Shown here: positions 34,962 through 43,930 of the stretch, one piece after another
Layout of the letters: every line of letters starts with the position of its first letter
Numbering within the stretch: position 1 is the stretch's first letter
Assembly (NCBI RefSeq): GCF_002892795.1
Contig: NZ_PJMC01000001.1
Coordinates: forward strand, 248,001 to 312,000
DNA length: 64,000 nucleotides
DNA from: Arthrobacter sp. AFG20
Lineage (GTDB): Bacteria > Actinomycetota > Actinomycetes > Actinomycetales > Micrococcaceae
Reading direction: 5' to 3'
Program-made: the position numbers and the translations under genes
The notes under the pieces: generated by a model
Databases searched by the model: none
Seen by the model: only the letters and a program-made list of their open reading frames with translations
Told to the model about the DNA's origin: nothing

Positions 34962-36347
34962 ATGGCAGCAAAATCCGTCCTCGACCAGGTCATTTCCCTT
35001 TCCAAGCGGAGAGGTTTCGTTTTCCAGGCCGGCGAGATCTACGGAGGCTCGCGTTCCGCTTGGGACTACGGACCCCTCGGTGCCGAGCTGAAGGAAAACA
35101 TCAAGCGCCAGTGGTGGCAGTCCGTGGTGCGCGGCCGCGAGGACGTGGTGGGACTGGACTCCTCCGTGATCCTGCCCCGACAGGTATGGGAGGCCTCCGG
35201 TCACGTGGACGTCTTCTCCGACCCGCTCGTCGAGTGCCTCTCCTGCCACAAGCGCTACCGTGCCGACCACCTCGAAGAGGAATACGAGGAGAAGAAGGGC
35301 CGGCCCGCCGAGAACGGCCTCAAGGACATCGCCTGTGCCAACTGCGGAACCCGCGGCGAATGGACCGAGCCGCAGGAATTCTCCGGCCTCCTGAAGACCT
35401 TCCTGGGCCCGGTGGCCAGTGAGGAAGGCCTGCACTACCTGCGCCCCGAAACCGCGCAGGGCATCTTTGTGAACTTCAACAACGTGCTCACCACCTCCCG
35501 GAAGAAGCCGCCGTTCGGCATCGGCCAGATCGGCAAGTCCTTCCGCAACGAGATCACGCCCGGAAACTTCATCTTCCGCACCCGTGAGTTCGAGCAGATG
35601 GAAATGGAATTCTTCGTGGAGCCGGGCACGGACGAAGAGTGGCACCAGTACTGGATGAAGGAGCGCATGTCCTGGTACACCGGCCTCGGCATCCGCGAGG
35701 AGAACCTGCGCTTCTTCGAGCACCCGCTGGAAAAGCTCAGCCACTACTCCAAGGGCACCACGGACATCGAGTACCGCTTCGGCTTCCAGGGCTCCGAGTG
35801 GGGCGAGCTGGAAGGCATCGCCAACCGCACCGATTTCGACCTCTCCACGCACGCCAAGGCCTCGGGGACGGACCTCAGCTACTTCAACCAGGCCACCAAC
35901 GAGCGGTTCACCCCGTACGTGATCGAGCCGGCCGCCGGCCTGACCCGGTCCTTCATGGCGTTCCTCATCGACGCCTACACCGAGGACGAGGCCCCCAACG
36001 CCAAGGGCGGCGTGGACGTCCGCACCGTGCTCAAGCTTGACCCGCGGCTCGCCCCGGTCAAGGCTGCTGTTCTGCCGCTCAGCCGCAACGAGGACCTCTC
36101 CCCGAAGGCCAAGGACCTGGGCACCCAGCTGCGCAAGAACTGGAACATCGATTTCGACGACGCCGGGGCCATCGGCCGCCGTTACCGCCGCCAGGATGAG
36201 ATCGGCACCCCGTTCTGCATCACCGTGGACTTCGACACGCTCGAGGACCAGGCGGTCACCATCCGTGAACGCGACACCATGAGCCAGGAACGCGTGTCCC
36301 TGGACAAGGTGGAGGGCTACCTGGCCGCACGGCTGATCGGCGCCTAG
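34962..36347 (+). CDS. glyS: glycyl-tRNA synthetase
   Basis: A 461-residue class II synthetase of the single-chain (alpha2) bacterial/eukaryotic type. It starts [25 protein letters not shown]. Zinc-ligand cysteines are in [10 protein letters not shown] and IACANCGTR. Class II motif 2 is [29 protein letters not shown], and motif 3 runs through [16 protein letters not shown]. Family length is normal. The ATG follows TTGGAG. It charges tRNA-Gly in the cytoplasm and is essential. The acetyltransferase gene begins 2 bases after its stop. Confidence 0.96.
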   Translation: MAAKSVLDQVISLSKRRGFVFQAGEIYGGSRSAWDYGPLGAELKENIKRQWWQSVVRGREDVVGLDSSVILPRQVWEASGHVDVFSDPLVECLSCHKRYRADHLEEEYEEKKGRPAENGLKDIACANCGTRGEWTEPQEFSGLLKTFLGPVASEEGLHYLRPETAQGIFVNFNNVLTTSRKKPPFGIGQIGKSFRNEITPGNFIFRTREFEQMEMEFFVEPGTDEEWHQYWMKERMSWYTGLGIREENLRFFEHPLEKLSHYSKGTTDIEYRFGFQGSEWGELEGIANRTDFDLSTHAKASGTDLSYFNQATNERFTPYVIEPAAGLTRSFMAFLIDAYTEDEAPNAKGGVDVRTVLKLDPRLAPVKAAVLPLSRNEDLSPKAKDLGTQLRKNWNIDFDDAGAIGRRYRRQDEIGTPFCITVDFDTLEDQAVTIRERDTMSQERVSLDKVEGYLAARLIGA

Positions 36348-36349
36348 CC

Positions 36350-37312
36350 GTGGCGATCCAATACCGCGAATGGCGCGAGGGCGACGACCTCGCACTGCTG
36401 GAGGTCTGGGGCGACCCGGAAACCGACCAGGCGGGCCAGTTCCGCGGCACCCTCGCGCCCTCCGGCAACGTGCCGTGGCGGCGCTGCATCGTGGCCGAGG
36501 ACGTCGTCGACGGCGTGGCCATTCCGGTTGCCGCCGGCGTGGTCCACGAGGCCAGCCTGCACCCGGAGCGGCTGTGGGTGTACGTCGAAGTGGCCCGGGA
36601 CCACCGCCGGTCAGGCATCGGTTCCACGCTGCTCATGATGCTGCGCCGCGAGGCGGAAGGGTCGCCGTCGGGCGTTACCCGGCTGCGCTGCAAGGTGGAG
36701 CCGGGCACCACCGGTGCCGCCTTCGCGGAAGCTGCGGGGCTCACCCCGATCCAGCACACGCGGCTCGTTGTGGTGGAGCCGGCGGCCCTGAAGCTGCCGG
36801 TCTTCGGCGACGGTTCCGAGGAAGCGGCGTCGGAGCGCATCCAGGACCTGGCTACCGGTTCGGTGGAGCTGTCCGACGTCGTGGGCCGGTACTACTCGTC
36901 CGTCCACGGCTGGGACAGCCCGGGCGAACTGGGCATCGGCACTGTGCAGCGGCTGTTCCTGGATGAGCTCAGTGGAGCGCATGGCGCGATCGTGCTGCGC
37001 GCACCGAAGGCCAGCGCTTTCGGGTCAGGCGTGCCGGCAACCCGCAAGGGCAGGATCCAGGCCTTCGCGATCAGCTATGCGCAGGGGAATTCCGATCACC
37101 CCTCCGATGTGTTCGTCGGCCACGAGCCGGAGCTGGACCCCGACGAGGCCCAGGCCGCGGTCCGCGACCTGCTGGCACTCATCGCGTACCAATACCCGGT
37201 GCTCATGGAAGTGGACGATTCGATGACAGCGCTGCGCACCGTCGTCGAGCCCCTGATGGAAGCGGGCAAGGCCCGCCGCCAGGGCTCCGAGACGTTCGTC
37301 GTCTCCGACTGA
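36350..37312 (+). CDS. GNAT family N-acetyltransferase
   Basis: A 320-residue protein. The acetyl-CoA motif is EVARDHRRSGIGSTLLMMLRREAEG in the N-terminal third. The protein continues with a second, weaker GNAT-like half (FAISYAQGNSDHPSDVFVGHEP and VRDLLALIAYQYPVLMEVDDS), so it may be a tandem form. The GTG start lies 2 bases after glyS, so the two genes are almost certainly co-transcribed. The substrate is unknown. Confidence 0.82.
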   Translation: MAIQYREWREGDDLALLEVWGDPETDQAGQFRGTLAPSGNVPWRRCIVAEDVVDGVAIPVAAGVVHEASLHPERLWVYVEVARDHRRSGIGSTLLMMLRREAEGSPSGVTRLRCKVEPGTTGAAFAEAAGLTPIQHTRLVVVEPAALKLPVFGDGSEEAASERIQDLATGSVELSDVVGRYYSSVHGWDSPGELGIGTVQRLFLDELSGAHGAIVLRAPKASAFGSGVPATRKGRIQAFAISYAQGNSDHPSDVFVGHEPELDPDEAQAAVRDLLALIAYQYPVLMEVDDSMTALRTVVEPLMEAGKARRQGSETFVVSD

Positions 37313-37342
37313 CCAAACCAGGTAGCAGCCCCAAGTAAGTCT

Positions 37343-37382
37343 CAGATCAGGGCGTTCCCGGCATTGGGAACGCCCTGATCTG
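37343..37382. terminator. strong bidirectional hairpin
   Basis: CAGATCAGGGCGTTCCC and GGGAACGCCCTGATCTG form a perfect 17-bp stem with a 6-base loop, placed exactly between the convergent acetyltransferase and acyltransferase genes. It is almost certainly a shared transcription end, even without long T runs. Confidence 0.8.
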
Positions 37383-38195
37383 CTACTCACGTGGGTGTTC
37401 CGGGGCCGCTGTGGTTCGGGAAGTACGACGGCGGTCCCTCGCCAGGTCGGCGGCATCGAGGCTTTGGCGTTCCGCCTCTGAGATGGCACCGCCGCCGAGG
37501 TCCGCCGGCATCCACCAGTCGCCGGGCTGCGCCGCCACGGGAAAGCTGGCGATGGCGGCGTCGATTCCCGTCTGGAGCGTCCTGCGGAGCCGGGCCGTTT
37601 CAGCCTCGGCGTCGCTGCCCGCAGCCAAATGCACCGGCTCGCCGATGTGCACCCGGACCGGCGCGCGGCGGATGCGGTGCAGCGGAAGGCCGTTGCCGCG
37701 GGTCAGGATCCGGTGGGCACCCCAGACGGAGACCGGAATGAGCGGCACTCCCGCCTCGGCTGCCATCCGAACGGCCCCCGTTTTGCATTCGCGGACCTTG
37801 AAGCTGCGGCTCACGCCGGCCTCCGGCATGACGGCCAAGTAGTCGCCGGCACGCAGCCTGGCCACGGCGTCGTCGTACGCCGCAGATCCCGAACCGTGGC
37901 GCACCACCACCTGGCCCGCTGCGCTGATGAATGGACCCGCGAGCCAGTGGTCCGCGGCTCCCTGGTGGATCATGAACCGCAACTGCCCGCGGTTGTGCGC
38001 CCAGAACACCAGCTCGGCGGCGGCGAAGTCCAAATAGCCGAAGTGGGTGATAGCTACGACGGCACCGGCTTTCCCGTCCGGCAGGTTCTCCTGTCCCGTC
38101 ACTATCAGGCGGATCCGGAACAGCCACCGCAGGAACAGACCCGTCCGCACGAGGAGGCTATAGAAGCGGTTGCTGGCAGCTGGGGTCCAGGACAT
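37383..38195 (-). CDS. 1-acyl-sn-glycerol-3-phosphate acyltransferase family protein
   Basis: A 270-residue PlsC-family acyltransferase. The HX4D catalytic motif is ITHFGYLDF, the acceptor-site motif is VMPEAGVSRSF, and PLIPVSVWGAH is the third block. It probably adds a second acyl chain to lysophosphatidic acid or a related lipid at the membrane. The C-terminal 60 residues are Arg/Ala-rich and variable. It is the last gene of a three-gene minus-strand operon and ends at the hairpin. Confidence 0.85.
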   Translation of the reverse strand: MSWTPAASNRFYSLLVRTGLFLRWLFRIRLIVTGQENLPDGKAGAVVAITHFGYLDFAAAELVFWAHNRGQLRFMIHQGAADHWLAGPFISAAGQVVVRHGSGSAAYDDAVARLRAGDYLAVMPEAGVSRSFKVRECKTGAVRMAAEAGVPLIPVSVWGAHRILTRGNGLPLHRIRRAPVRVHIGEPVHLAAGSDAEAETARLRRTLQTGIDAAIASFPVAAQPGDWWMPADLGGGAISEAERQSLDAADLARDRRRTSRTTAAPEHPRE

Positions 38196-38212
38196 AGGGT
38201 TCCTGCCGCCCT

Positions 38213-39013
38213 TCAGTGCCGCCGCGGCGGCCAGGGGATAAAGCCGCTGGTGGACTGCACGTAGTCACGGTAGCCGGGGCGGCCGGACATGGCCTTCTCC
38301 GTCAGCGGCTTCCCGGTCTTGGCGGTCAGCGTCCAGATCATCAGTGCAGGGGAGAGGATGGTCAGGACGCCGGGCCAGGAGTCCGCCGCGATGAGGAACA
38401 GCCCGGCCCAGACCGCCGCGTCGCCGAAGTAGTTGGGGTGCCTCGTGTAGCGCCACAGTCCGGTGTTGAGGACGGTTCCCCTGCGGGCGGGATCGTTCTT
38501 GAACTGCTGCAGTTGCCGGTCGCCCACGGACTCAAAGACGAACCCGGTCAGCCACACAGCCGAACCCGCCACGGCGAGCAGCCCCAGCGGACCGGTGGCG
38601 AACATGCCCACCTGGATGGTCAGCGAGACGAAGAACATCACGAGGCCCTGGGGCAGGTAGACGCGGCGGAGGGCGTAGGCGTTCCGGGACCCGCGTGCTC
38701 CTCGGAGCAGCGCCACGTAGCGGGGGTCCTCATGGCCGCCGCGCGCACGGCGGCCGATGTGCGTGCCGAGCCGGATTCCCCAGATGCCTGTCAGAAGCAG
38801 CAGGAGTACCCGCCTGCCGCTGTCGCCCTCCGCGGCCGAGAGGACAAACGCGATCACCGCAATCACAACGAAGCCCGGCCCCCATGCCACGTCCATCACC
38901 GAATGCCGCGCTTGGCCTACGGCCACGGCATAGGTGACGGCGAGAACCAGCACCACGCCCAGCCCCGTCCATGGCAGGCTGGCCACGAACGCCTCCAGCG
39001 GAAACGGGCTCAT
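38213..39013 (-). CDS. DUF1295 family membrane protein (steroid 5-alpha-reductase-like)
   Basis: A 266-residue protein with six or seven spans. The C-terminal GLWRYTRHPNYFGDAAVWAGLFL is the NADPH-binding signature of the DUF1295/ICMT/steroid-reductase superfamily. The ATG (MSPFPLEAFVASLPW) is used; an upstream ATG would add 12 residues. Its start is 42 bases after the hydrolase gene and its stop 17 bases before the acyltransferase. A lipid reductase role is plausible but unproven. Confidence 0.82.
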   Translation of the reverse strand: MSPFPLEAFVASLPWTGLGVVLVLAVTYAVAVGQARHSVMDVAWGPGFVVIAVIAFVLSAAEGDSGRRVLLLLLTGIWGIRLGTHIGRRARGGHEDPRYVALLRGARGSRNAYALRRVYLPQGLVMFFVSLTIQVGMFATGPLGLLAVAGSAVWLTGFVFESVGDRQLQQFKNDPARRGTVLNTGLWRYTRHPNYFGDAAVWAGLFLIAADSWPGVLTILSPALMIWTLTAKTGKPLTEKAMSGRPGYRDYVQSTSGFIPWPPRRH

Positions 39014-39055
39014 GGCAGTGGTCGCCTCACAGTAACTCTCGCAGGACACAAATTC

Positions 39056-39817
39056 TTAGAGGACAAGGGGCAGTGCCTCGCCGGACGGGGGGAGCACCCT
39101 GTCCAGGGCTGCGGCGGACGCGGAGGGCCCTGCCCCGGGAACTCCGGTCCGTTCCAGGAAGGCCTTCATCAGGAACCCGGTGGCCAGCCTGTGCCACAGC
39201 CGGACCCGGCGGAACATGAAGTGTCCGGCGCCGCGGAGCGAGACGTACCGCATCTCCGCCGCGCCCGGTGCCGCGCGCCGTGCGAACCGCAGTGAAGCCG
39301 ACGGACTCGTCCACCGGTCCTCGTCGCCGTGCACGATCAGGACTTTTCGTCCGGTGACCGCAGAGACGGGAGTGGCATCATCGAGCCACGGAGCCAGCGC
39401 CACCACGGCGTCCACGTTCGGTTCGTCCGCCGCGCAGATCGCGGTGAGGCCGCCCATCGAATGCCCCAGCAGGTAGATGGGCACGCCGGGGTGCTCCGCG
39501 CGGATCCTTGCCAGCGCCCAGCGCGCATCCTTCAGCGGGGTCATCTCCTCGCCGTTCCAGCCGCGCACGCTGTTCCGCAGGACCCAGACCTCCAGGCCGT
39601 GCTTTTTGCCGGCACCGTGCAGGTGGCGGGCGAACGGGACCATCCGCGCCGGGCTCAGATGCCGGGCCTGGACGGGCTCAAAGCTGTGCGACTTGCCGCC
39701 ATGCAGCACCAGGGCAACGCCGCGGGTGGGACCGGACGGGGCCAGAACCGTCAGCACCGCTTCGTTGTCAGTTCGGTGTTGGCTCACTGCTACATCCTCC
39801 GACGCTTCGTCGTTCAT
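39056..39817 (-). CDS. alpha/beta hydrolase
   Basis: A 253-residue hydrolase. VALVLHGGKSHSFEP is the oxyanion region, the nucleophile lies in YLLGHSMGGLTAI, the aspartate in LIVHGDEDRWTSP and the histidine in LRGAGHFMFRR. All triad positions are present and the fold is complete. It is the first gene of the three-gene operon with the DUF1295 and acyltransferase genes, so a lipid-ester substrate is possible. Confidence 0.82.
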   Translation of the reverse strand: MNDEASEDVAVSQHRTDNEAVLTVLAPSGPTRGVALVLHGGKSHSFEPVQARHLSPARMVPFARHLHGAGKKHGLEVWVLRNSVRGWNGEEMTPLKDARWALARIRAEHPGVPIYLLGHSMGGLTAICAADEPNVDAVVALAPWLDDATPVSAVTGRKVLIVHGDEDRWTSPSASLRFARRAAPGAAEMRYVSLRGAGHFMFRRVRLWHRLATGFLMKAFLERTGVPGAGPSASAAALDRVLPPSGEALPLVL

Positions 39818-39870
39818 TTATCAACCCTATGGCGGCCGCCGTAGAGTTCAAGCATGAGGTTTAGCTGCTG

Positions 39871-41298
39871 ATGGGCGCAGGTCACTCCCACGGTCACACA
39901 GGGCATTCGGAGCCAACCGCTGAAGCGATGGCCGCCCGCAGGAAAGCAAACAGGATTCTGGCTGCGGTGCTAATCCCGCTGACCCTGCTGACCCTTGCGG
40001 GCATGGCGGCTCTCTGGCCCTCGGGCAGCAAGGAAGGCCTGACCCTGGCCAACCCGTATGCCGCGGCCCCGGGGGTCACCTTCGACACCGGGCGGATCCA
40101 GCGGGTGGTCACCGAGAGCTGCACTCCGGCGTCAGCAGCAGACAACACGGCCCAGGACGGCACAGCCCAAAGCAATACGGACGGCGGCTCGCAGTGCACC
40201 TTCGCGTTCACCGAGCCCGACAAGGGCGGCAACCCGGTCAAGGTGGTGATCAACCCGGACATCGCCAAGTCGCACGGGGTGAAGGTGGGCGACAACATCC
40301 GCTACCTGAACCTGTCCCACGCCCAGGCGGCCGCCACCGGAGCCGATGCCCCGGCGGCCCAGGGGTCGCCGTCGTACATTTTTGTGGACTTTGTCCGCAC
40401 CATGCCGATCATCCTGCTCGCCATTCTCTACGCCGCCGTGGTGGTGGCCGTGGCGCGCTGGCGGGGGCTGCGCGCCCTGATTGGCCTCGTCGGCGCCTAC
40501 TTTGTGCTGGGCAGCTTCATGCTCCCGGGCCTCGTGGAGGGCAAGCCGCCGCTCCTGCTGGCCCTGGTTGGTTCGACGGTGATCATGATCGGGGTGCTGT
40601 ACTTCGCGCACGGATTCTCGGCGCGGACCTCGACGGCGCTGCTGGGCACCATTTTCGGGCTGGGCATCACCGCGCTGCTCGCAGCCTGGGCCACCGACGC
40701 GGCGAACCTCGCCGGCGTGGGAAGCCACGACGCCGCCACGCTCGTGAACATCTCGGACAGCATCTCCATCTCCGGCATCATCCTGTGCGGCCTCATCATC
40801 TCCGGGCTCGGCGTGCTGAACGACGTCACCATCACCCAGTCCTCCGCGGTGTGGGAACTGTATGAACTCGCGCCCAACACGAGTGCACGGAAGCTGTTCT
40901 CCTCGGCCATGCGGATCGGCCGCGACCACATCGCCTCCACCGTGTACACCATTGCCTTCGCCTACGCCGGCGCCGCCCTGCCCATCCTCATCATCGTGAT
41001 GCTCTACAACCGGCCGCTGGGGGAGGCGCTGACCAGCGCCGAACTGTCCGAGGAGGTCATCCGCACGCTGGTCGGCTCCATCGGCCTGGTCCTGGCGATT
41101 CCGGTCACCACGCTGATCGCCGTGCTGGTGGTCAAGGCCACGGGCGTCCGGTCCGGCGGCCATGCCGCCATAACGGCCGACGACGTCGACGACACCGGCG
41201 CGCTCGCGGCCGCCGCGGCGGTGGCTGGCCGGGAACGTGGCCAAGCTGACGCGCCGCCGGCGACCCGGCGGGGACGGCGTGCGGCGCAGCGGGATTAA
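39871..41298 (+). CDS. YibE/F family membrane protein
   Basis: A 475-residue protein. One N-terminal span (LAAVLIPLTLLTLAGMAAL) is followed by an extracytoplasmic domain of about 120 residues with a Cys-containing Gln/Thr-rich insert (ASAADNTAQDGTAQSNTDG). Seven or so spans then carry the YibE/F signature (LRALIGLVGAYFVLGSFMLPGLVEGKPPLLLALVGS and GVLNDVTITQSSAVWEL). A His/Gly-rich start (GAGHSHGHTGHSE) might bind metal. The function of the family is unknown; it stands alone. Confidence 0.82.
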   Translation: MGAGHSHGHTGHSEPTAEAMAARRKANRILAAVLIPLTLLTLAGMAALWPSGSKEGLTLANPYAAAPGVTFDTGRIQRVVTESCTPASAADNTAQDGTAQSNTDGGSQCTFAFTEPDKGGNPVKVVINPDIAKSHGVKVGDNIRYLNLSHAQAAATGADAPAAQGSPSYIFVDFVRTMPIILLAILYAAVVVAVARWRGLRALIGLVGAYFVLGSFMLPGLVEGKPPLLLALVGSTVIMIGVLYFAHGFSARTSTALLGTIFGLGITALLAAWATDAANLAGVGSHDAATLVNISDSISISGIILCGLIISGLGVLNDVTITQSSAVWELYELAPNTSARKLFSSAMRIGRDHIASTVYTIAFAYAGAALPILIIVMLYNRPLGEALTSAELSEEVIRTLVGSIGLVLAIPVTTLIAVLVVKATGVRSGGHAAITADDVDDTGALAAAAAVAGRERGQADAPPATRRGRRAAQRD

Positions 41299-41378
41299 AT
41301 GGACGCGGAATTGCGTGCCGGCATCTGCATCCCGCCCGGAATTCTGCCCGATTTGCCCGCCTTTGAGACAATGGACGG

Positions 41379-42560
41379 GTGACTGTTGTAGCAACGCCTC
41401 CCGCCCCCCGGCTGGAACTTCCGCCGCTGAAACTCGGCCCCATCACCGTGGACACCCCGGTGGTGCTCGCCCCCATGGCCGGAATCACCAACACCGCCTT
41501 CCGCAGGCTCTGCCGTGAATATGGCGGAGGGCTGTACGTGGCGGAGATGGTCACCTCCCGTGCCCTCGTGGAGCGGACGCCGGAATCGCTGCGGATCATC
41601 TCGCACGACGACGACGAGAAGGTCCGGTCCGTCCAGCTCTACGGCGTGGACCCCGTCACCGTGGGTGCGGCCGTCCGCATGCTGGTGGAGGAGGACCGGG
41701 CGGACCACATCGACCTCAACTTCGGCTGCCCCGTGCCCAAGGTCACCCGGCGCGGCGGCGGTTCGGCACTGCCCTGGAAGATCGACCTCTTCACCGCCAT
41801 CGTCCGGACCGCCGTCCGGGAGGCCTCCAAGGGCGGCATCCCGCTGACCATCAAGATGCGCAAGGGCATCGATGATGACCACCTGACGTACCTCGACGCC
41901 GGCCGGATCGCGCGCGATTCCGGTGTTGCCGCCGTCGCCCTGCACGGCCGCACGGCGGCTCAGTTCTACTCCGGCCAGGCGGACTGGTCCGCCATCGCCC
42001 GCCTGCGCGAGGCCCTTCCGGACATTCCGGTGCTGGGCAACGGCGACATCTGGTCCGCCGAGGACGCCGTCCGCATGGTCCGTGAAACCGGAATCGACGG
42101 CGTCGTCATCGGCCGCGGCTGCCAGGGAAGGCCCTGGCTGTTCGGCGACCTGCAGGCTGCGTTCGAAGGCAGCGACCAGCGGCACCGGCCCGGCCTGCGC
42201 GAGGTGGCCGAGGGCGTCTACCGGCACGCCGAGCTCATGATCGAAACCTTCGGCAACGACGAATACAAGGCGCTGCGGGAGATCCGCAAGCACATGGCCT
42301 GGTACTTCAAGGGCTACGTGGTGGGCAGCGACCTGAGGACGAAACTGGCCACCGTGCCCACCCTCGAAGTGCTCCGCGAACTGCTGGACCAGCTGGACAT
42401 GGACCTGCCGTATCCCGGCGTCGACTCCGAAGGGCCCCGGGGACGCGCCGGCTCGCCCAAGAAACCGGCCCTGCCCAAGGACTGGCTGCTGAGCCGCCAG
42501 CTGAACGAGGACCAGTCACGGGACATCGCCGCGGCGGAACTGGATGTGTCCGGTGGCTGA
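41379..42560 (+). CDS. dusB: tRNA-dihydrouridine synthase
   Basis: A 393-residue FMN enzyme that reduces uridine to dihydrouridine in tRNA. LAPMAGITNTAFRRLCREYGGGLYVAEM is the family signature, the catalytic cysteine lies in LNFGCPVPKVTRRGGGS, and the phosphate-binding end is GVVIGRGCQGRPWLF. The GTG start gives MTVVATPPAPR. It overlaps the dgt start, so both are co-transcribed, an arrangement often seen in actinobacteria (dus-dgt-dnaG). Confidence 0.94.
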   Translation: MTVVATPPAPRLELPPLKLGPITVDTPVVLAPMAGITNTAFRRLCREYGGGLYVAEMVTSRALVERTPESLRIISHDDDEKVRSVQLYGVDPVTVGAAVRMLVEEDRADHIDLNFGCPVPKVTRRGGGSALPWKIDLFTAIVRTAVREASKGGIPLTIKMRKGIDDDHLTYLDAGRIARDSGVAAVALHGRTAAQFYSGQADWSAIARLREALPDIPVLGNGDIWSAEDAVRMVRETGIDGVVIGRGCQGRPWLFGDLQAAFEGSDQRHRPGLREVAEGVYRHAELMIETFGNDEYKALREIRKHMAWYFKGYVVGSDLRTKLATVPTLEVLRELLDQLDMDLPYPGVDSEGPRGRAGSPKKPALPKDWLLSRQLNEDQSRDIAAAELDVSGG

Positions 42561-43857
42561 AAGCCGGCTGGCGGAAGCCCGCACCACCCCGCAGGCGCTG
42601 CCGGGCTATGAAGCCCGCGACACCGCCCGCTGGGTGGAGGAGCCGCCCAAGAGCACGTACCGCTCCGACTTCGAGCGCGACCGTGCCCGCGTGCTGCACT
42701 CCTCGGCGCTGCGCAGGCTCGGCGCCAAGACGCAGGTGGTGGCCCCGGACACTGACGACTTTGTCCGCACCCGGCTGACGCACAGCCTCGAAGTGGCGCA
42801 GGTGGGCCGGGAACTGGGCCGCGCCCTCGGCTGCGACCCCGACGTGGTGGACACCGCATGCCTCAGCCATGACCTCGGCCACCCGCCGTTCGGGCACAAC
42901 GGTGAATCGGCGCTCAATGAGATGGCCCACGCGATCGGCGGCTTCGAGGGCAATGCCCAGACCCTGCGGCTGCTCACCCGGCTGGAACCGAAGGTGCTCG
43001 ACCCGGAAGGCAGGCCGGCCGGCCTGAACCTCACCCGGGCCAGCCTGGACGCGGCAGCGAAGTACCCGTGGTCCGCCCTGGACGCCCCCGTGATCCACGG
43101 CCAGCGCACCAGTAAGTTCGGTGCGTATGAGGACGATCTGCCCATCTTCAACTGGATCCGGGAAGGGGCCCCGGAACGGCGGTCCTGCCTCGAAGCCCAG
43201 GTCATGGACCTGGCGGACGACATCTCGTACTCCGTGCACGACGTTGAGGACGCGATCGTGGCCGGGCACTTCCAGCTGCGGTGGATGGACAACCCGGACC
43301 ACCGGGCGCGCGTGGTGGGCTACGCCAAGCAGTGGTACCTGCCGCACAACGATCCTGCCGCCATCGACGCCGCCCTGGCACGGCTGGAAGCCACCGACGT
43401 CTGGGTGCGCGAGGCGGACGGCAGCCGCAAGTCCATGGCGGCGCTGAAGGACATGACCAGCCAGCTCATCGGCAGGTTCTGCCAGAGCGCGCTGGAAACC
43501 ACCCGCGCCGTCTACGGCCCGGCGAACCTGACCCGCTACAACGCCGAACTCATGGTCCCGGACGAGACCGTTCTGGAGATCGCCGTGATGAAGGGCCTGG
43601 CCACCACCTTCGTGATGACCACTGACCACCGGCAGCCCATCTACGAACGCCAGCGCGAGGTGCTCCACGCCCTGGTCACGGCGCTGAACGCCTCCGGGGA
43701 CCGCCACCTCGAACCCATGTTTGCGGCGGACTGGCGGGAAGCTCCCGACGACGGCGCCCGGCTCCGCGTGATCATCGACCAGGTGGCATCGCTGACGGAC
43801 GGCTCCGCGCTGGCCATGTACGAACGGCTCGTGGGCAGCCTGCCGTCCCTGTGGTGA
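42544..43857 (+). CDS. dgt: deoxyguanosinetriphosphate triphosphohydrolase
   Basis: A 437-residue HD-domain dNTPase that removes triphosphate from dGTP. The N-terminus has YRSDFERDRARVLHSSALRRLGAKTQV, followed by the metal-binding pattern TRLTHSLEVAQVGREL and CLSHDLGHPPFGHNGE, and a later MDLADDISYSVHDVEDA. The ATG at 42544 overlaps dusB by 17 bases; a GTG at 42553 is a second option. It sits in front of dnaG. Confidence 0.92.
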   Translation: MCPVAESRLAEARTTPQALPGYEARDTARWVEEPPKSTYRSDFERDRARVLHSSALRRLGAKTQVVAPDTDDFVRTRLTHSLEVAQVGRELGRALGCDPDVVDTACLSHDLGHPPFGHNGESALNEMAHAIGGFEGNAQTLRLLTRLEPKVLDPEGRPAGLNLTRASLDAAAKYPWSALDAPVIHGQRTSKFGAYEDDLPIFNWIREGAPERRSCLEAQVMDLADDISYSVHDVEDAIVAGHFQLRWMDNPDHRARVVGYAKQWYLPHNDPAAIDAALARLEATDVWVREADGSRKSMAALKDMTSQLIGRFCQSALETTRAVYGPANLTRYNAELMVPDETVLEIAVMKGLATTFVMTTDHRQPIYERQREVLHALVTALNASGDRHLEPMFAADWREAPDDGARLRVIIDQVASLTDGSALAMYERLVGSLPSLW

Positions 43858-43930
43858 GATTGGACGCACCAGTCCATAAACGGTGGCAACCCGGGCTCGT
43901 CCCGGGTGGGCCAAGGACTAGGATTGCTTC